The notes beneath the pieces are model-generated. The model was not told where the DNA came from. It searched no databases and was given only the letters and a program-made list of their open reading frames with translations. From Hippasteria phrygiana (taxonomy: Eukaryota; Echinodermata; Asteroidea; Valvatida; Goniasteridae), in contig JAZGUH010000326.1 in the NCBI GenBank assembly GCA_037893225.1, forward strand, positions 1,364,001 to 1,428,000: 64,000 bases of DNA, in the 5' to 3' direction. The position numbers and the translations under genes are program-made. Below are positions 51,900 through 64,000 of the stretch, piece by piece. Numbering within the stretch: the stretch's first letter is position 1; the number at the start of each line of letters is the position of its first letter.

Positions 51900-54800
51900 A
51901 TGAAATATCAACCAAATGCAGTAATTTTGACATGTATGGATAGCTTAGATCTGGCGCTACATGTTGCAATCATCGGCGGCTTCTTAGAGTTAAAACTTGT
52001 GGAGAAAATTCAAACCTCGCAATGTTTATTTTCTTTCCGGCCAACATCTGTGTACATGTTACCGTCTATTTATTGCTCCATGCATGTCAAATTCCCTGGG
52101 GTATGACTTGCTTTACTCATTCATAATTGCATGAAATATAAACCAAATGCAGTAATTTTGACATGTATGGATAGCTTAGATCTGGCGCTACATGTTGCAA
52201 TCATCGGCGGCTTCTTAGAGTTAAAACTTGTGGAGAAAATACAAACCTCGCAATGTTTATTTTCTTTCCGGCCAACATGTGTGTACATGTTACCGTCTAT
52301 TTATTGCTCCATGCATGTCAAATTCCCTGGGGTATGGACTTGCTTTACTCATTCATAATTGCATGAAATATCAACCAAATACAGTAATTTTGACATGTAT
52401 GGATAGCTTAGATCTGGCGCTACATGTTGCAATTATCGGCGGCTTCTTAGAGTTAACACTTTTGGAGAAAATTCAAACCTCGCAATGTTTATTTTCTTTT
52501 CGGCCAACATCTGTGTACATATTACCGTCTATTTATTGCTCCATGCATGTCAAATTCCCTGGGGTATGGACTTGCTTTATTCATTCATAATTGCATGAAA
52601 TATCAACCAAATGCAGTAATTTTGACATGTATGGATAGCTTAGATCTGGCGCTACATGTTGTAATTATCGGCGGCTTCTTAGAGTTAACACTTGTGGAGA
52701 AAATTCAAACCTCGCAATGTTTATTTTCTTTCCGGCCAACATCTGTGTACATATTACCGTCTATTTATTGCTCCATGCATGTCAAATTCCCTGGGGTATG
52801 GACTTGCTTTATTCATTCATAATTGCATGAAATATCAACCAAATGCAGTAATTTTGACATGTATGGATAGCTTAGATCTGGCGCTACATGTTGCAATCAT
52901 CGGCGGCTTCTTAGAGTTAAAACTTGTGGAGAAAATTCAAACCTCGCAATGTTTATTTTCTTTCCGGCCAACATCTGTGTACATGTTACCGTCTATTTAT
53001 TGCTCCATGCATGTCAAATTCCCTAGGTATGACTTGCTTTACTCATTCATAATTGCATGAAATATAAACCAAATACAGTAATTTTGACATGTATGGATAG
53101 CTTAGATCTGGCGCTACATGTTGCAATTATCGGCGGCTTCTTAGAGTTAAAACTTGTGGAGAAAATTCAAACCTCGCAATGTTTATTTTCTTTCCGGCCA
53201 ACATCTGTGTACCTGTTACCGTCTATTTATTGCTCCATGCATGTCAAATTCCCTGGGGTATGGACTTGCTTTACTCATTCATAATTGCATGAAATATAAA
53301 CCAAATTCAGTAATTTTGACATGTATGGATAGCTTAGATCTGGCGCTACATGTTGCAATTATCGGCGGCTTCTTAGAGTTAACACTTGTGGAGAAAATTC
53401 AAACCTCGCAATGTTTATTTTCTTTCCGGCCAACATCTGTGTACATATTACTGTCTATTTATTGCTCCATGCATGTCAAATTCCCTAGGGTATGGACTTG
53501 CTTTATTCATTCATAATTGCATGAAATATCAACCAAATGCAGTAATTTTGACATGTATGGATAGCTTAGATCTGGCGCTACATGTTGCAATCATCGGCGG
53601 CTTCTTAGAGTTAAAACTTGTGGAGAAAATTCAAACCTCGCAATGTTTATTTTCTTTCCGGCCAACATCTGTGTACATGTTACCGTCTATTTATTGCTCC
53701 ATGCATGTCAAATTCCCTAGGGTATGACTTGCTTTACTCATTCATAATTGCATGAAATATAAACCAAATACAGTAATTTTGACATGTATGGATAGCTTAG
53801 ATCTGGCGCTACATGTTGCAATCATCGGCGGCTTCTTAGAGTTAAAACTTGTGGAGAAAATTCAAACCTCGCAATGTTTATTTTCTTTTCGGCCAACATC
53901 TGTGTACATATTACCGTCTATTTATTGCTCCATGCATGTCAAATTCCCTGGGGTATGGACTTGCTTTATTCATTCATAATTGCATGAAATATCAACCAAA
54001 TGCAGTAATTTTGACATGTATGGATAGCTTAGATCTGACGCTACATGTTGCAATCATCGGCGGCTTCTTAGAGTTAAAACTTGTGGAGAAAATTCAAACC
54101 TCGCAATGTTTATTTTCTTTCCGGCCAACATCTGTGTACATGTTACCGTCTATTTATTGCTCCATGCATGTCAAATTCCCTAGGTATGACTTGCTTTACT
54201 CATTCATAATTGCATGAAATATAAACCAAATACAGTAATTTTGACATGTATGGATAGCTTAGATCTGGCGCTACATGTTGCAATCATCGGCGGCTTCTTA
54301 GAGTTAAAACTTGTGGAGAAAATTCAAACCTCGCAATGTTTATTTTCTTTCCGGCCAACATCTGTGTACATATTACCGTCTATTTATTGCTCCATGCATG
54401 TCAAATTCCCTGGGGTATGGACTTGCTTTACTCATTCATAATTGCATGAAATATCAACCAAATGCAGTAATTTTGACATGTATGGATAGCTTAGATCTGG
54501 CGCTACATGTTGCAATTATCGGCGGCTTATTAGAGTTAAAACTTGTGGAGAAAATTCAAACCTCGCAATGTTTATTTTCTTTCCGGCCAACATCTGTGTA
54601 CCTGTTACCGTCTATTTATTGCTCCATGCATGTCAAATTCCCTGGGGTATGGACTTGCTTTACTCATTCATAATTGCATGAAATATCAACCAAATGCAGT
54701 AATTTTGACATGTATGGATAGCTTAGATCTGGCGCTACATGTTGCAATCATCGGCGGCTTCTTAGAGTTAAAACTTGTGGAGAAAATTCAAACCTCGCAA

Positions 54801-57800
54801 TGTTTATTTTCTTTCCGGCCAACATCTGTGTACATGTTACCGTCTATTTATTGCTCCATGCATGTCAAATTCCCTGGGGTATGACTTGCTTTACTCATTC
54901 ATAATTGCATGAAATATAAACCAAATGCAGTAATTTTGACATGTATGGATAGCTTAGATCTGGCGCTACATGTTGCAATCATCGGCGGCTTCTTAGAGTT
55001 AAAACTTGTGGAGAAAATTCAAACCTCGCAATGTTTATTTTCTTTCCGGCCAACATCTGTGTACATGTTACCGTCTATTTATTGCTCCATGCATGTCAAA
55101 TTCCCTGGGGTATGGACTTGCTTTACTCATTCATAATTGCATGAAATATCAACCAAATACAGTAATTTTGACATGTATGGATAGCTTAGATCTGGCGCTA
55201 CATGTTGCAATTATCGGCGGCTTCTTAGAGTTAACACTTTTGGAGAAAATTCAAACCTCGCAATGTTTATTTTCTTTTCGGCCAACATCTGTGTACATAT
55301 TACCGTCTATTTATTGCTCCATGCATGTCAAATTCCCTGGGGTATGGACTTGCTTTATTCATTCATAATTGCATGAAATATCAACCAAATGCAGTAATTT
55401 TGACATGTATGGATAGCTTAGATCTGGCGCTACATGTTGTAATTATCGGCGGCTTCTTAGAGTTAACACTTGTGGAGAAAATTCAAACCTCGCAATGTTT
55501 ATTTTCTTTCCGGCCAACATCTGTGTACATATTACCGTCTATTTATTGCTCCATGCATGTCAAATTCCCTGGGGTATGGACTTGCTTTATTCATTCATAA
55601 TTGCATGAAATATCAACCAAATGCAGTAATTTTGACATGTATGGATAGCTTAGATCTGGCGCTACATGTTGCAATCATCGGCGGCTTCTTAGAGTTAAAA
55701 CTTGTGGAGAAAATTCAAACCTCGCAATGTTTATTTTCTTTCCGGCCAACATCTGTGTACATGTTACCGTCTATTTATTGCTCCATGCATGTCAAATTCC
55801 CTAGGTATGACTTGCTTTACTCATTCATAATTGCATGAAATATAAACCAAATACAGTAATTTTGACATGTATGGATAGCTTAGATCTGGCGCTACATGTT
55901 GCAATTATCGGCGGCTTCTTAGAGTTAAAACTTGTGGAGAAAATTCAAACCTCGCAATGTTTATTTTCTTTCCGGCCAACATCTGTGTACCTGTTACCGT
56001 CTATTTATTGCTCCATGCATGTCAAATTCCCTGGGGTATGGACTTGCTTTACTCATTCATAATTGCATGAAATATCAACCAAATTCAGTAATTTTGACAT
56101 GTATGGATAGCTTAGATCTGGCGCTACATGTTGCAATTATCGGCGGCTTCTTAGAGTTAACACTTGTGGAGAAAATTCAAACCTCGCAATGTTTATTTTC
56201 TTTCCGGCCAACATCTGTGTACATATTACTGTCTATTTATTGCTCCATGCATGTCAAATTCCCTAGGGTATGGACTTGCTTTATTCATTCATAATTGCAT
56301 GAAATATCAACCAAATGCAGTAATTTTGACATGTATGGATAGCTTAGATCTGGCGCTACATGTTGCAATCATCGGCGGCTTCTTAGAGTTAAAACTTGTG
56401 GAGAAAATTCAAACCTCGCAATGTTTATTTTCTTTCCGGCCAACATCTGTGTACATGTTACCGTCTATTTATTGCTCCATGCATGTCAAATTCCCTAGGG
56501 TATGACTTGCTTTATTCATTCATAATTGCATGAAATATCAACCAAATGCAGTAATTTTGACATGTATGGATAGCTTAGATCTGGCGCTACATGTTGCAAT
56601 CATCGGCGGCTTCTTAGAGTTAAAACTTGTGGAGAAAATTCAAACCTCGCAATGTTTATTTTCTTTCCGGCCAACATCTGTGTACATGTTACCGTCTATT
56701 TATTGCTCCATGCATGTCAAATTCCCTAGGGTATGACTTGCTTTACTCATTCATAATTGCATGAAATATAAACCAAATACAGTAATTTTGACATGTATGG
56801 ATAGCTTAGATCTGGCGCTACATGTTGCAATCATCGGCGGCTTCTTAGAGTTAAAACTTGTGGAGAAAATTCAAACCTCGCAATGTTTATTTTCTTTCCG
56901 GCCAACATCTGTGTACATGTTACCGTCTATTTATTGCTCCATGCATGTCAAATTCCCTAGGGTATGACTTGCTTTACTCATTCATAATTGCATGAAATAT
57001 AAACCAAATACAGTAATTTTGACATGTATGGATAGCTTAGATCTGGCGCTACATGTTGCAATCATCGGCGGCTTCTTAGAGTTAAAACTTGTGGAGAAAA
57101 TTCAAACCTCGCAATGTTTATTTTCTTTCCGGCCAACATCTGTGTACATGTTACCGTCTATTTATTGCTCCATGCATGTCAAATTCCCTAGGGTATGACT
57201 TGCTTTACTCATTCATAATTGCATGAAATATAAACCAAATACAGTAATTTTGACATGTATGGATAGCTTAGATCTGGCGCTACATGTTGCAATTATCGGC
57301 GGCTTCTTAGAGTTAAAACTAGTGGAGAAAATTCAAACCTCGCAATGTTTATTTTCTTTCCGGCCAACATCTGTGCACCTGTTACCGTCTATTTATTGCT
57401 CCATGCATGTCAAATTCCCTGGGGTATGGACTTGCTTTACTCATTCATAATTGCATGAAATATCAACCAAATTCAGTAATTTTGACATGTATGGATAGCT
57501 TAGATCTGGCGCTACATGTTGCAATTATCGGCGGCTTCTTAGAGTTAACACTTGTGGAGAAAATTCAAACCTCGCAATGTTTATTTTCTTTCCGGCCAAC
57601 ATCTGTGTACATATTACCGTCTATTTATTGCTCCATGCATGTCAAATTCCCTAGGGTATGGACTTGCTTTATTCATTCATAATTGCATGAAATATCAACC
57701 AAATGCAGTAATTTTGACATGTATGGATAGCTTAGATCTGGCGCTACATGTTGCAATCATCGGCGGCTTCTTAGAGTTAAAACTTGTGGAGAAAATTCAA

Positions 57801-57917
57801 ACCTCGCAATGTTTATTTTCTTTCCGGCCAACATCTGTGTACATGTTACCGTCTATTTATTGCTCCATGCATGTCAAATTCCCTAGGGTATGACTTGCTT
57901 TACTCATTCATAATTGC
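51900..57917. repeat. Mosaic of 26 monomers with a 12-monomer duplication
   Basis: The first 12 monomers (51900-54677, 2778 bp) share their opening order with the units from 54678 onward: a 231-bp C72 unit, an A10/G19 unit, a CTTTTGGAG unit, a T68 unit, a 230-bp unit and a C157 unit. Both correspond to 40791-42179 at distances of 11109 and 13887 bp. The unit at 53984 (CTGACGC) lies next to a T138 unit although a T68 unit separates these types at 42875, so one monomer has been lost. The unit at 52131 carries private ATACAAACC and ACATGTGTG. From 56067 the order follows the 21-unit block again. Confidence 0.82.
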
Positions 57918-60900
57918 ATGAAATATAAACCAAATACAGTAATTTTGACATGTATGGATAGCTTAGATCTGGCGCTACATGTTGCAATTATCGGCGGCTT
58001 CTTAGAGTTAACACTTGTGGAGAAAATTCAAACCTCGCAATGTTTATTTTCTTTTCGGCCAACATCTGTGTACATATTACCGTCTATTTATTGCTCCATG
58101 CATGTCAAATTCCCTGGGGTATGGACTTGCTTTATTCATTCATAATTGCATGAAATATCAACCAAATGCAGTAATTTTGACATGTATGGATAGCTTAGAT
58201 CTGGCGCTACATGTTGTAATTATCGGCGGCTTCTTAGAGTTAACACTTGTGGAGAAAATTCAAACCTCGCAATGTTTATTTTCTTTCCGGCCAACATCTG
58301 TGTACATATTACCGTCTATTTATTGCTCCATGCATGTCAAATTCCCTGGGGTATGGACTTGCTTTATTCATTCATAATTGCATGAAATATAAACCAAATA
58401 CAGTAATTTTGACATGTATGGATAGCTTAGATCTGGCGCTACATGTTGCAATTATCGGCGGCTTCTTAGAATTAAAACTTGTGGAGAAAATTCAAACCTC
58501 GCAATGTTTATTTTCTTTCCGGCCAACATCTGTGTACCTGTTACCGTCTATTTATTGCTCCATGCATGTCAAATTCCCTGGGGTATGGACTTGCTTTACT
58601 CATTCATAATTGCATGAAATATCAACCAAATTCAGTAATTTTGACATGTATGGATAGCTTAGATCTGGCGCTACATGTTGCAATTATCGGCGGCTTCTTA
58701 GAGTTAACACTTGTGGAGAAAATTCAAACCTCGCAATGTTTATTTTCTTTCCGGCCAACATCTGTGTACATATTACTGTCTATTTATTGCTCCATGCATG
58801 TCAAATTCCCTAGGGTATGGACTTGCTTTATTCATTCATAATTGCATGAAATATCAACCAAATGCAGTAATTTTGACATGTATGGATAGCTTAGATCTGG
58901 CGCTACATGTTGCAATCATCGGCGGCTTCTTAGAGTTAAAACTTGTGGAGAAAATTCAAACCTCGCAATGTTTATTTTCTTTCCGGCCAACATCTGTGTA
59001 CATGTTACCGTCTATTTATTGCTCCATGCATGTCAAATTCCCTAGGGTATGACTTGCTTTACTCATTCATAATTGCATGAAATATAAACCAAATACAGTA
59101 ATTTTGACATGTATGGATAGCTTAGATCTGGCGCTACATGTTGCAATCATCGGCGGCTTCTTAGAGTTAAAACTTGTGGAGAAAATTCAAACCTCGCAAT
59201 GTTTATTTTCTTTTCGGCCAACATCTGTGTACATATTACCGTCTATTTATTGCTCCATGCATGTCAAATTCCCTGGGGTATGGACTTGCTTTATTCATTC
59301 ATAATTGCATGAAATATCAACCAAATGCAGTAATTTTGACATGTATGGATAGCTTACATCTGGCGCTACATGTTGTAATTATCGGCGGCTTCTTAGAGTT
59401 AACACTTGTGGAGAAAATTCAAACCTCGCAATGTTTATTTTCTTTCCGGCCAACATCTGTGTACATATTACCGTCTATTTATTGCTACATGCATGTCAAA
59501 TTCCCTAGGGTATGGACTTGCTTTATTCATTCATAATTGCATGAAATATCAACCAAATGCAGTAATTTTGACATGTATGGATAGCTTAGATCTGACGCTA
59601 CATGTTGCAATCATCGGCGGCTTCTTAGAGTTAAAACTTGTGGAGAAAATTCAAACCTCGCAATGTTTATTTTCTTTCCGGCCAACATCTGTGTACATGT
59701 TACCGTCTATTTATTGCTCCATGCATGTCAAATTCCCTAGGTATGACTTGCTTTACTCATTCATAATTGCATGAAATATAAACCAAATACAGTAATTTTG
59801 ACATGTATGGATAGCTTAGATCTGGCGCTACATGTTGCAATTATCGGCGGCTTATTAGAGTTAAAACTTGTGGAGAAAATTCAAACCTCGCAATGTTTAT
59901 TTTCTTTCCGGCCAACATCTGTGTACCTGTTACCGTCTATTTATTGCTCCATGCATGTCAAATTCCCTGGGGTATGGACTTGCTTTACTCATTCATAATT
60001 GCATGAAATATCAACCAAATGCAGTAATTTTGACATGTATGGATAGCTTAGATCTGGCGCTACATGTTGCAATCATCGGCGGCTTCTTAGAGTTAAAACT
60101 TGTGGAGAAAATTCAAACCTCGCAATGTTTATTTTCTTTCCGGCCAACATCTGTGTACATGTTACCGGTTATTTATTGATCCATGCATGTCAAATTCCCT
60201 GGGGTATGACTTGCTTTACTCATTCATAATTGCATGAAATATAAACCAAATGCAGTAATTTTGACATGTATGGATAGCTTAGATCTGGCGCTACATGTTG
60301 CAGTCATTGGCGGCTTCTTAGAGTTAAAACTTGTGGAGAAAATTCAAACCTCGCAATGTTTATTTTCTTTCCGGCCAACATCTGTGTACATGTTACCGTC
60401 TATTTATTGCTCCATGCATGTCAAATTCCCTGGGGTATGGACTTGCTTTACTCATTCATAATTGCATGAAATATCAACCAAATACAGTAATTTTGACATG
60501 TATGGATAGCTTAGATCTGGCGCTACATGTTGCAATTATCGGCGGCTTCTTAGAGTTAACACTTGTGGAGAAAATTCAAACCTCGCAATGTTTATTTTCT
60601 TTTCGGCCAACATCTGTGTACATATTACCGTCTATTTATTGCTCCATGCATGTCAAATTCCCTGGGGTATGGACTTGCTTTATTCATTCATAATTGCATG
60701 AAATATCAACCAAGTGCAGTAATTTTGACATGTATGGATAGCTTAGATCTGGCGCTACATGTTGTAATTATCGGCGGCTTCTTAGAGTTAACACTTGTGG
60801 AGAAAATTCAAACCTCGCAATGTTTATTTTCTTTCCGGCCAACATCTGTGTACATATTACCGTCTATTTATTGCTCCATGCATGTCAAATTCCCTGGGGT

Positions 60901-62549
60901 ATGGACTTGCTTTATTCATTCATAATTGCATGAAATATAAACCAAATACAGTAATTTTGACCTGTATGGATAGCTTAGATCTGGCGCTACATGTTGCAAT
61001 TATCGGCGGCTTCTTAGAGTTAAAACTTGTGGAGAAAATTCAAACCTCGCAATGTTTATTTTCTTTCCGGCCAACATCTGTGTACCTGTTACCGTCTATT
61101 TATTGCTCCATGCATGTCAAATTCCCTGGGGTATGGACTTGCTTTACTCATTCATAATTGCATGAAATATCAACCAAATTCAGTAATTTTGACATGTATG
61201 GATAGCTTAGATCTGGCGCTACATGTTGCAATTATCGGCGGCTTCTTAGAGTTAACACTTGTGGAGAAAATTCAAACCTCGCAATGTTTATTTTCTTTCC
61301 GGCCAACATCTGTGTACATATTACTGTCTATTTATTGCTCCATGCATGTCAAATTCCCTAGGGTATGACTTGCTTTATTCATTCATAATTGCATGAAATA
61401 TCAACCAAATGCAGTAATTTTGACATGTATGGATAGCTTAGATCTGGCGCTACATGTTGCAATCATCGGCGGCTTCTTAGAGTTAAAACTTGTGGAGAAA
61501 ATTCAAACCTCGCAATGTTTATTTTCTTTCCGGCCAACATCTGTGTACATGTTACCGTCTATTTATTGCTCCATGCATGTCAAATTCCCTAGGGTATGAC
61601 TTGCTTTACTCATTCATAATTGCATGAAATATAAACCAAATACAGTAATTTTGACATGTATGGATAGCTTAGATCTGGCGCTACATGTTGCAATCATCGG
61701 CGGCTTCTTAGAGTTAAAACTTGTGGAGAAAATTCAAACCTCGCAATGTTTATTTTCTTTCCGGCCAACATCTGTGTACATGTTACCGTCTATTTATTGC
61801 TCCATGCATGTCAAATTCCCTAGGGTATGACTTGCTTTACTCATTCATAATTGCATGAAATATAAACCAAATACAGTAATTTTGACATGTATGGATAGCT
61901 TAGATCTGGCGCTACATGTTGCAATCATCGGCGGCTTCTTAGAGTTAAAACTTGTGGAGAAAATTCAAACCTCGCAATGTTTATTTTCTTTCCGGCCAAC
62001 ATCTGTGTACATGTTACCGTCTATTTATTGCTCCATGCATGTCAAATTCCCTAGGGTATGACTTGCTTTACTCATTCATAATTGCATGAAATATAAACCA
62101 AATACAGTAATTTTGACATGTATGGATAGCTTAGATCTGGCGCTACATGTTGCAATTATCGGCGGCTTCTTAGAGTTAAAACTAGTGGAGAAAATTCAAA
62201 CCTCGCAATGTTTATTTTCTTTCCGGCCAACATCTGTGCACCTGTTACCGTCTATTTATTGCTCCATGCATGTCAAATTCCCTGGGGTATGGACTTGCTT
62301 TACTCATTCATAATTGCATGAAATATCAACCAAATTCAGTAATTTTGACATGTATGGATAGCTTAGATCTGGCGCTACATGTTGCAATTATCGGCGGCTT
62401 CTTAGAGTTAACACTTGTGGAGAAAATTCAAACCTCGCAATGTTTATTTTCTTTCCGGCCAACATCTGTGTACATATTACCGTCTATTTATTGCTCCATG
62501 CATGTCAAATTCCCTAGGGTATGGACTTGCTTTATTCATTCATAATTGC
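57918..62549. repeat. 20-monomer HOR block (4632 bp)
   Basis: This block of twenty monomers restarts at 62550. Markers seen in both are GAATTAAAAC (units at 58382 and 63014), T138 with C72 (59077 and 63709) and the rare TTACATCTGG (C at 59357 and 63989). Its internal order is a rearranged 21-unit block. Private forms are ACCGGTTATT (near 60167), CAGTCATTGG (60301) and CCAAGTGCAG (near 60711). The unit at 61162 combines T164 with a 231-bp linker, a joint not seen elsewhere. Confidence 0.86.
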
Positions 62550-63940
62550 ATGAAATATAAACCAAATACAGTAATTTTGACATGTATGGATAGCTTAGAT
62601 CTGGCGCTACATGTTGCAATTATCGGCGGCTTCTTAGAGTTAACACTTGTGGAGAAAATTCAAACCTCGCAATGTTTATTTTCTTTTCGGCCAACATCTG
62701 TGTACATATTACCGTCTATTTATTGCTCCATGCATGTCAAATTCCCTGGGGTATGGACTTGCTTTATTCATTCATAATTGCATGAAATATCAACCAAATG
62801 CAGTAATTTTGACATGTATGGATAGCTTAGATCTGGCGCTACATGTTGTAATTATCGGCGGCTTCTTAGAGTTAACACTTGTGGAGAAAATTCAAACCTC
62901 GCAATGTTTATTTTCTTTCCGGCCAACATCTGTGTACATATTACCGTCTATTTATTGCTCCATGCATGTCAAATTCCCTGGGGTATGGACTTGCTTTATT
63001 CATTCATAATTGCATGAAATATAAACCAAATACAGTAATTTTGACATGTATGGATAGCTTAGATCTGGCGCTACATGTTGCAATTATCGGCGGCTTCTTA
63101 GAATTAAAACTTGTGGAGAAAATTCAAACCTCGCAATGTTTATTTTCTTTCCGGCCAACATCTGTGTACCTGTTACCGTCTATTTATTGCTCCATGCATG
63201 TCAAATTCCCTGGGGTATGGACTTGCTTTACTCATTCATAATTGCATGAAATATCAACCAAATTCAGTAATTTTGACATGTATGGATAGCTTAGATCTGG
63301 CGCTACATGTTGCAATTATCGGCGGCTTCTTAGAGTTAACACTTGTGGAGAAAATTCAAACCTCGCAATGTTTATTTTCTTTCCGGCCAACATCTGTGTA
63401 CATATTACTGTCTATTTATTGCTCCATGCATGTCAAATTCCCTAGGGTATGGACTTGCTTTATTCATTCATAATTGCATGAAATATCAACCAAATGCAGT
63501 AATTTTGACATGTATGGATAGCTTAGATCTGGCGCTACATGTTGCAATCATCGGCGGCTTCTTAGAGTTAAAACTTGTGGAGAAAATTCAAACCTCGCAA
63601 TGTTTATTTTCTTTCCGGCCAACATCTGTGTACATGTTACCGTCTATTTATTGCTCCATGCATGTCAAATTCCCTAGGGTATGACTTGCTTTACTCATTC
63701 ATAATTGCATGAAATATAAACCAAATACAGTAATTTTGACATGTATGGATAGCTTAGATCTGGCGCTACATGTTGCAATCATCGGCGGCTTCTTAGAGTT
63801 AAAACTTGTGGAGAAAATTCAAACCTCGCAATGTTTATTTTCTTTTCGGCCAACATCTGTGTACATATTACCGTCTATTTATTGCTCCATGCATGTCAAA
63901 TTCCCTGGGGTATGGACTTGCTTTATTCATTCATAATTGC
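62550..63940. repeat. Start of the next 4632-bp HOR copy (6 monomers)
   Basis: These six monomers repeat 57918-59308 at a distance of 4632 bp with no difference noticed. The preceding pair at 62086 and 62318 (CTAGTGG, GTGCACCTG) matches 57223 and 57455 at 4863 bp, so the join at 62550 dropped one monomer relative to the left copy. Confidence 0.88.
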
Positions 63941-64000
63941 ATGAAATATCAACCAAATGCAGTAATTTTGACATGTATGGATAGCTTACATCTGGCGCTA
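63941..64000. repeat. Partial monomer at right edge
   Basis: The first 60 bases of a unit are cut by the window edge. It carries the rare TTACATCTGG change (C at 63989), which abolishes AGATCT and otherwise occurs only at 59357. The array clearly continues beyond the window. Confidence 0.95.

Larger units (their letters stand above)
1..64000. repeat. Satellite DNA array, ~232-bp monomer, 276 complete units
   Basis: The same ~232-bp sequence recurs head to tail from the first base to the last, always in one orientation. I located every unit by the motif ATGAAATAT (first at 72, last at 63941; one unit at 8868 has CTG instead of ATG). The distance of 63869 bp fits 276 units with 163 missing bases: 171 units of 232, 47 of 231 and 58 of 230 bp. 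Neighbouring units differ at only a handful of sites. No unique sequence, inserted element or inverted segment interrupts the array. Long HOR satellites of this kind are typical of eukaryotic centromeres and heterochromatin; that location is inferred and not shown by the sequence. I do not recognise the family and cannot name the species. Confidence 0.99.

Noticed and set aside
24..63936. Hundreds of + strand open frames of 68-122 codons as genes
   Set aside because: They are the same few frames repeated with each monomer and they overlap one another in different frames. They shift frame at every unit boundary, and I see no supporting gene context. A tandem repeat with few stops explains them fully.
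1..64000. CRISPR array
   Set aside because: The repeated unit is 232 bp and contiguous. There are no short repeats separated by unique spacers and no cas-like genes.
1..64000. Transposon, retroelement or rDNA spacer
   Set aside because: No reverse transcriptase, transposase, integrase or rRNA sequence, no terminal repeats or target duplications, and no sequence other than the monomer was found.
1..64000. A clear two-part origin of the monomer from a shorter ancestral repeat
   Set aside because: ATTGCATGAAAT and ATTGCTCCATGCATGTCAAAT look alike, and TTCATTCAT is a short direct repeat. The remainder of the two halves does not align by eye, so an internal duplication is not supported.

Overview
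The whole window is one uninterrupted head-to-tail satellite DNA array. It contains no recognisable gene, RNA gene, transposon, CRISPR array or unique sequence. The basic unit is about 232 bp and about 37% GC by hand count of one unit. From the first ATGAAATAT motif at 72 to the last at 63941 there are 276 complete monomers, all in the same orientation, plus a partial unit at each edge. By hand tally 171 monomers are 232 bp, 47 are 231 bp and 58 are 230 bp. A nuclear eukaryotic chromosome is by far the most likely source (centromeric, pericentromeric, subtelomeric or other constitutive heterochromatin), because a 64 kb high-order satellite is not known from bacteria. The sequence does not let me name the organism or the satellite family.

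Monomer positions below count from the A of ATGAAATAT as position 1. The monomers differ at about twenty recurrent diagnostic sites. These allow single units to be typed and reveal a nested higher-order repeat (HOR) structure. Left domain (1-13956): a 17-monomer period of 3937 bp, then two adjacent and almost identical 20-monomer blocks of 4627 bp (4703-9329 and 9330-13956). Bridge (13957-18584): 20 monomers in small 4- and 5-monomer duplications. Middle domain (18585-39169): nine successive copies of a canonical 13-monomer unit (3006 bp), most of them shortened to 11, 10, 5 or 4 monomers by in-register losses. Second bridge: 39170-42179. Right domain (42180-64000): two adjacent 21-monomer blocks of 4860 bp that differ at one base I could find, a 26-monomer mosaic with its own 12-monomer duplication (2778 bp), then a 20-monomer block of 4632 bp that starts to repeat again at 62550 and runs off the end.

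Open frames of 68-122 codons occur on the + strand in every monomer. They are a by-product of a repeat with few stops whose length is not a multiple of three, and I do not annotate them as genes. The value of the window is as a record of satellite evolution: domain-specific variant sets, chimeric monomers at recombination joints, length change confined to one G-rich linker, and very recent large tandem duplications that must also be considered as possible assembly effects.
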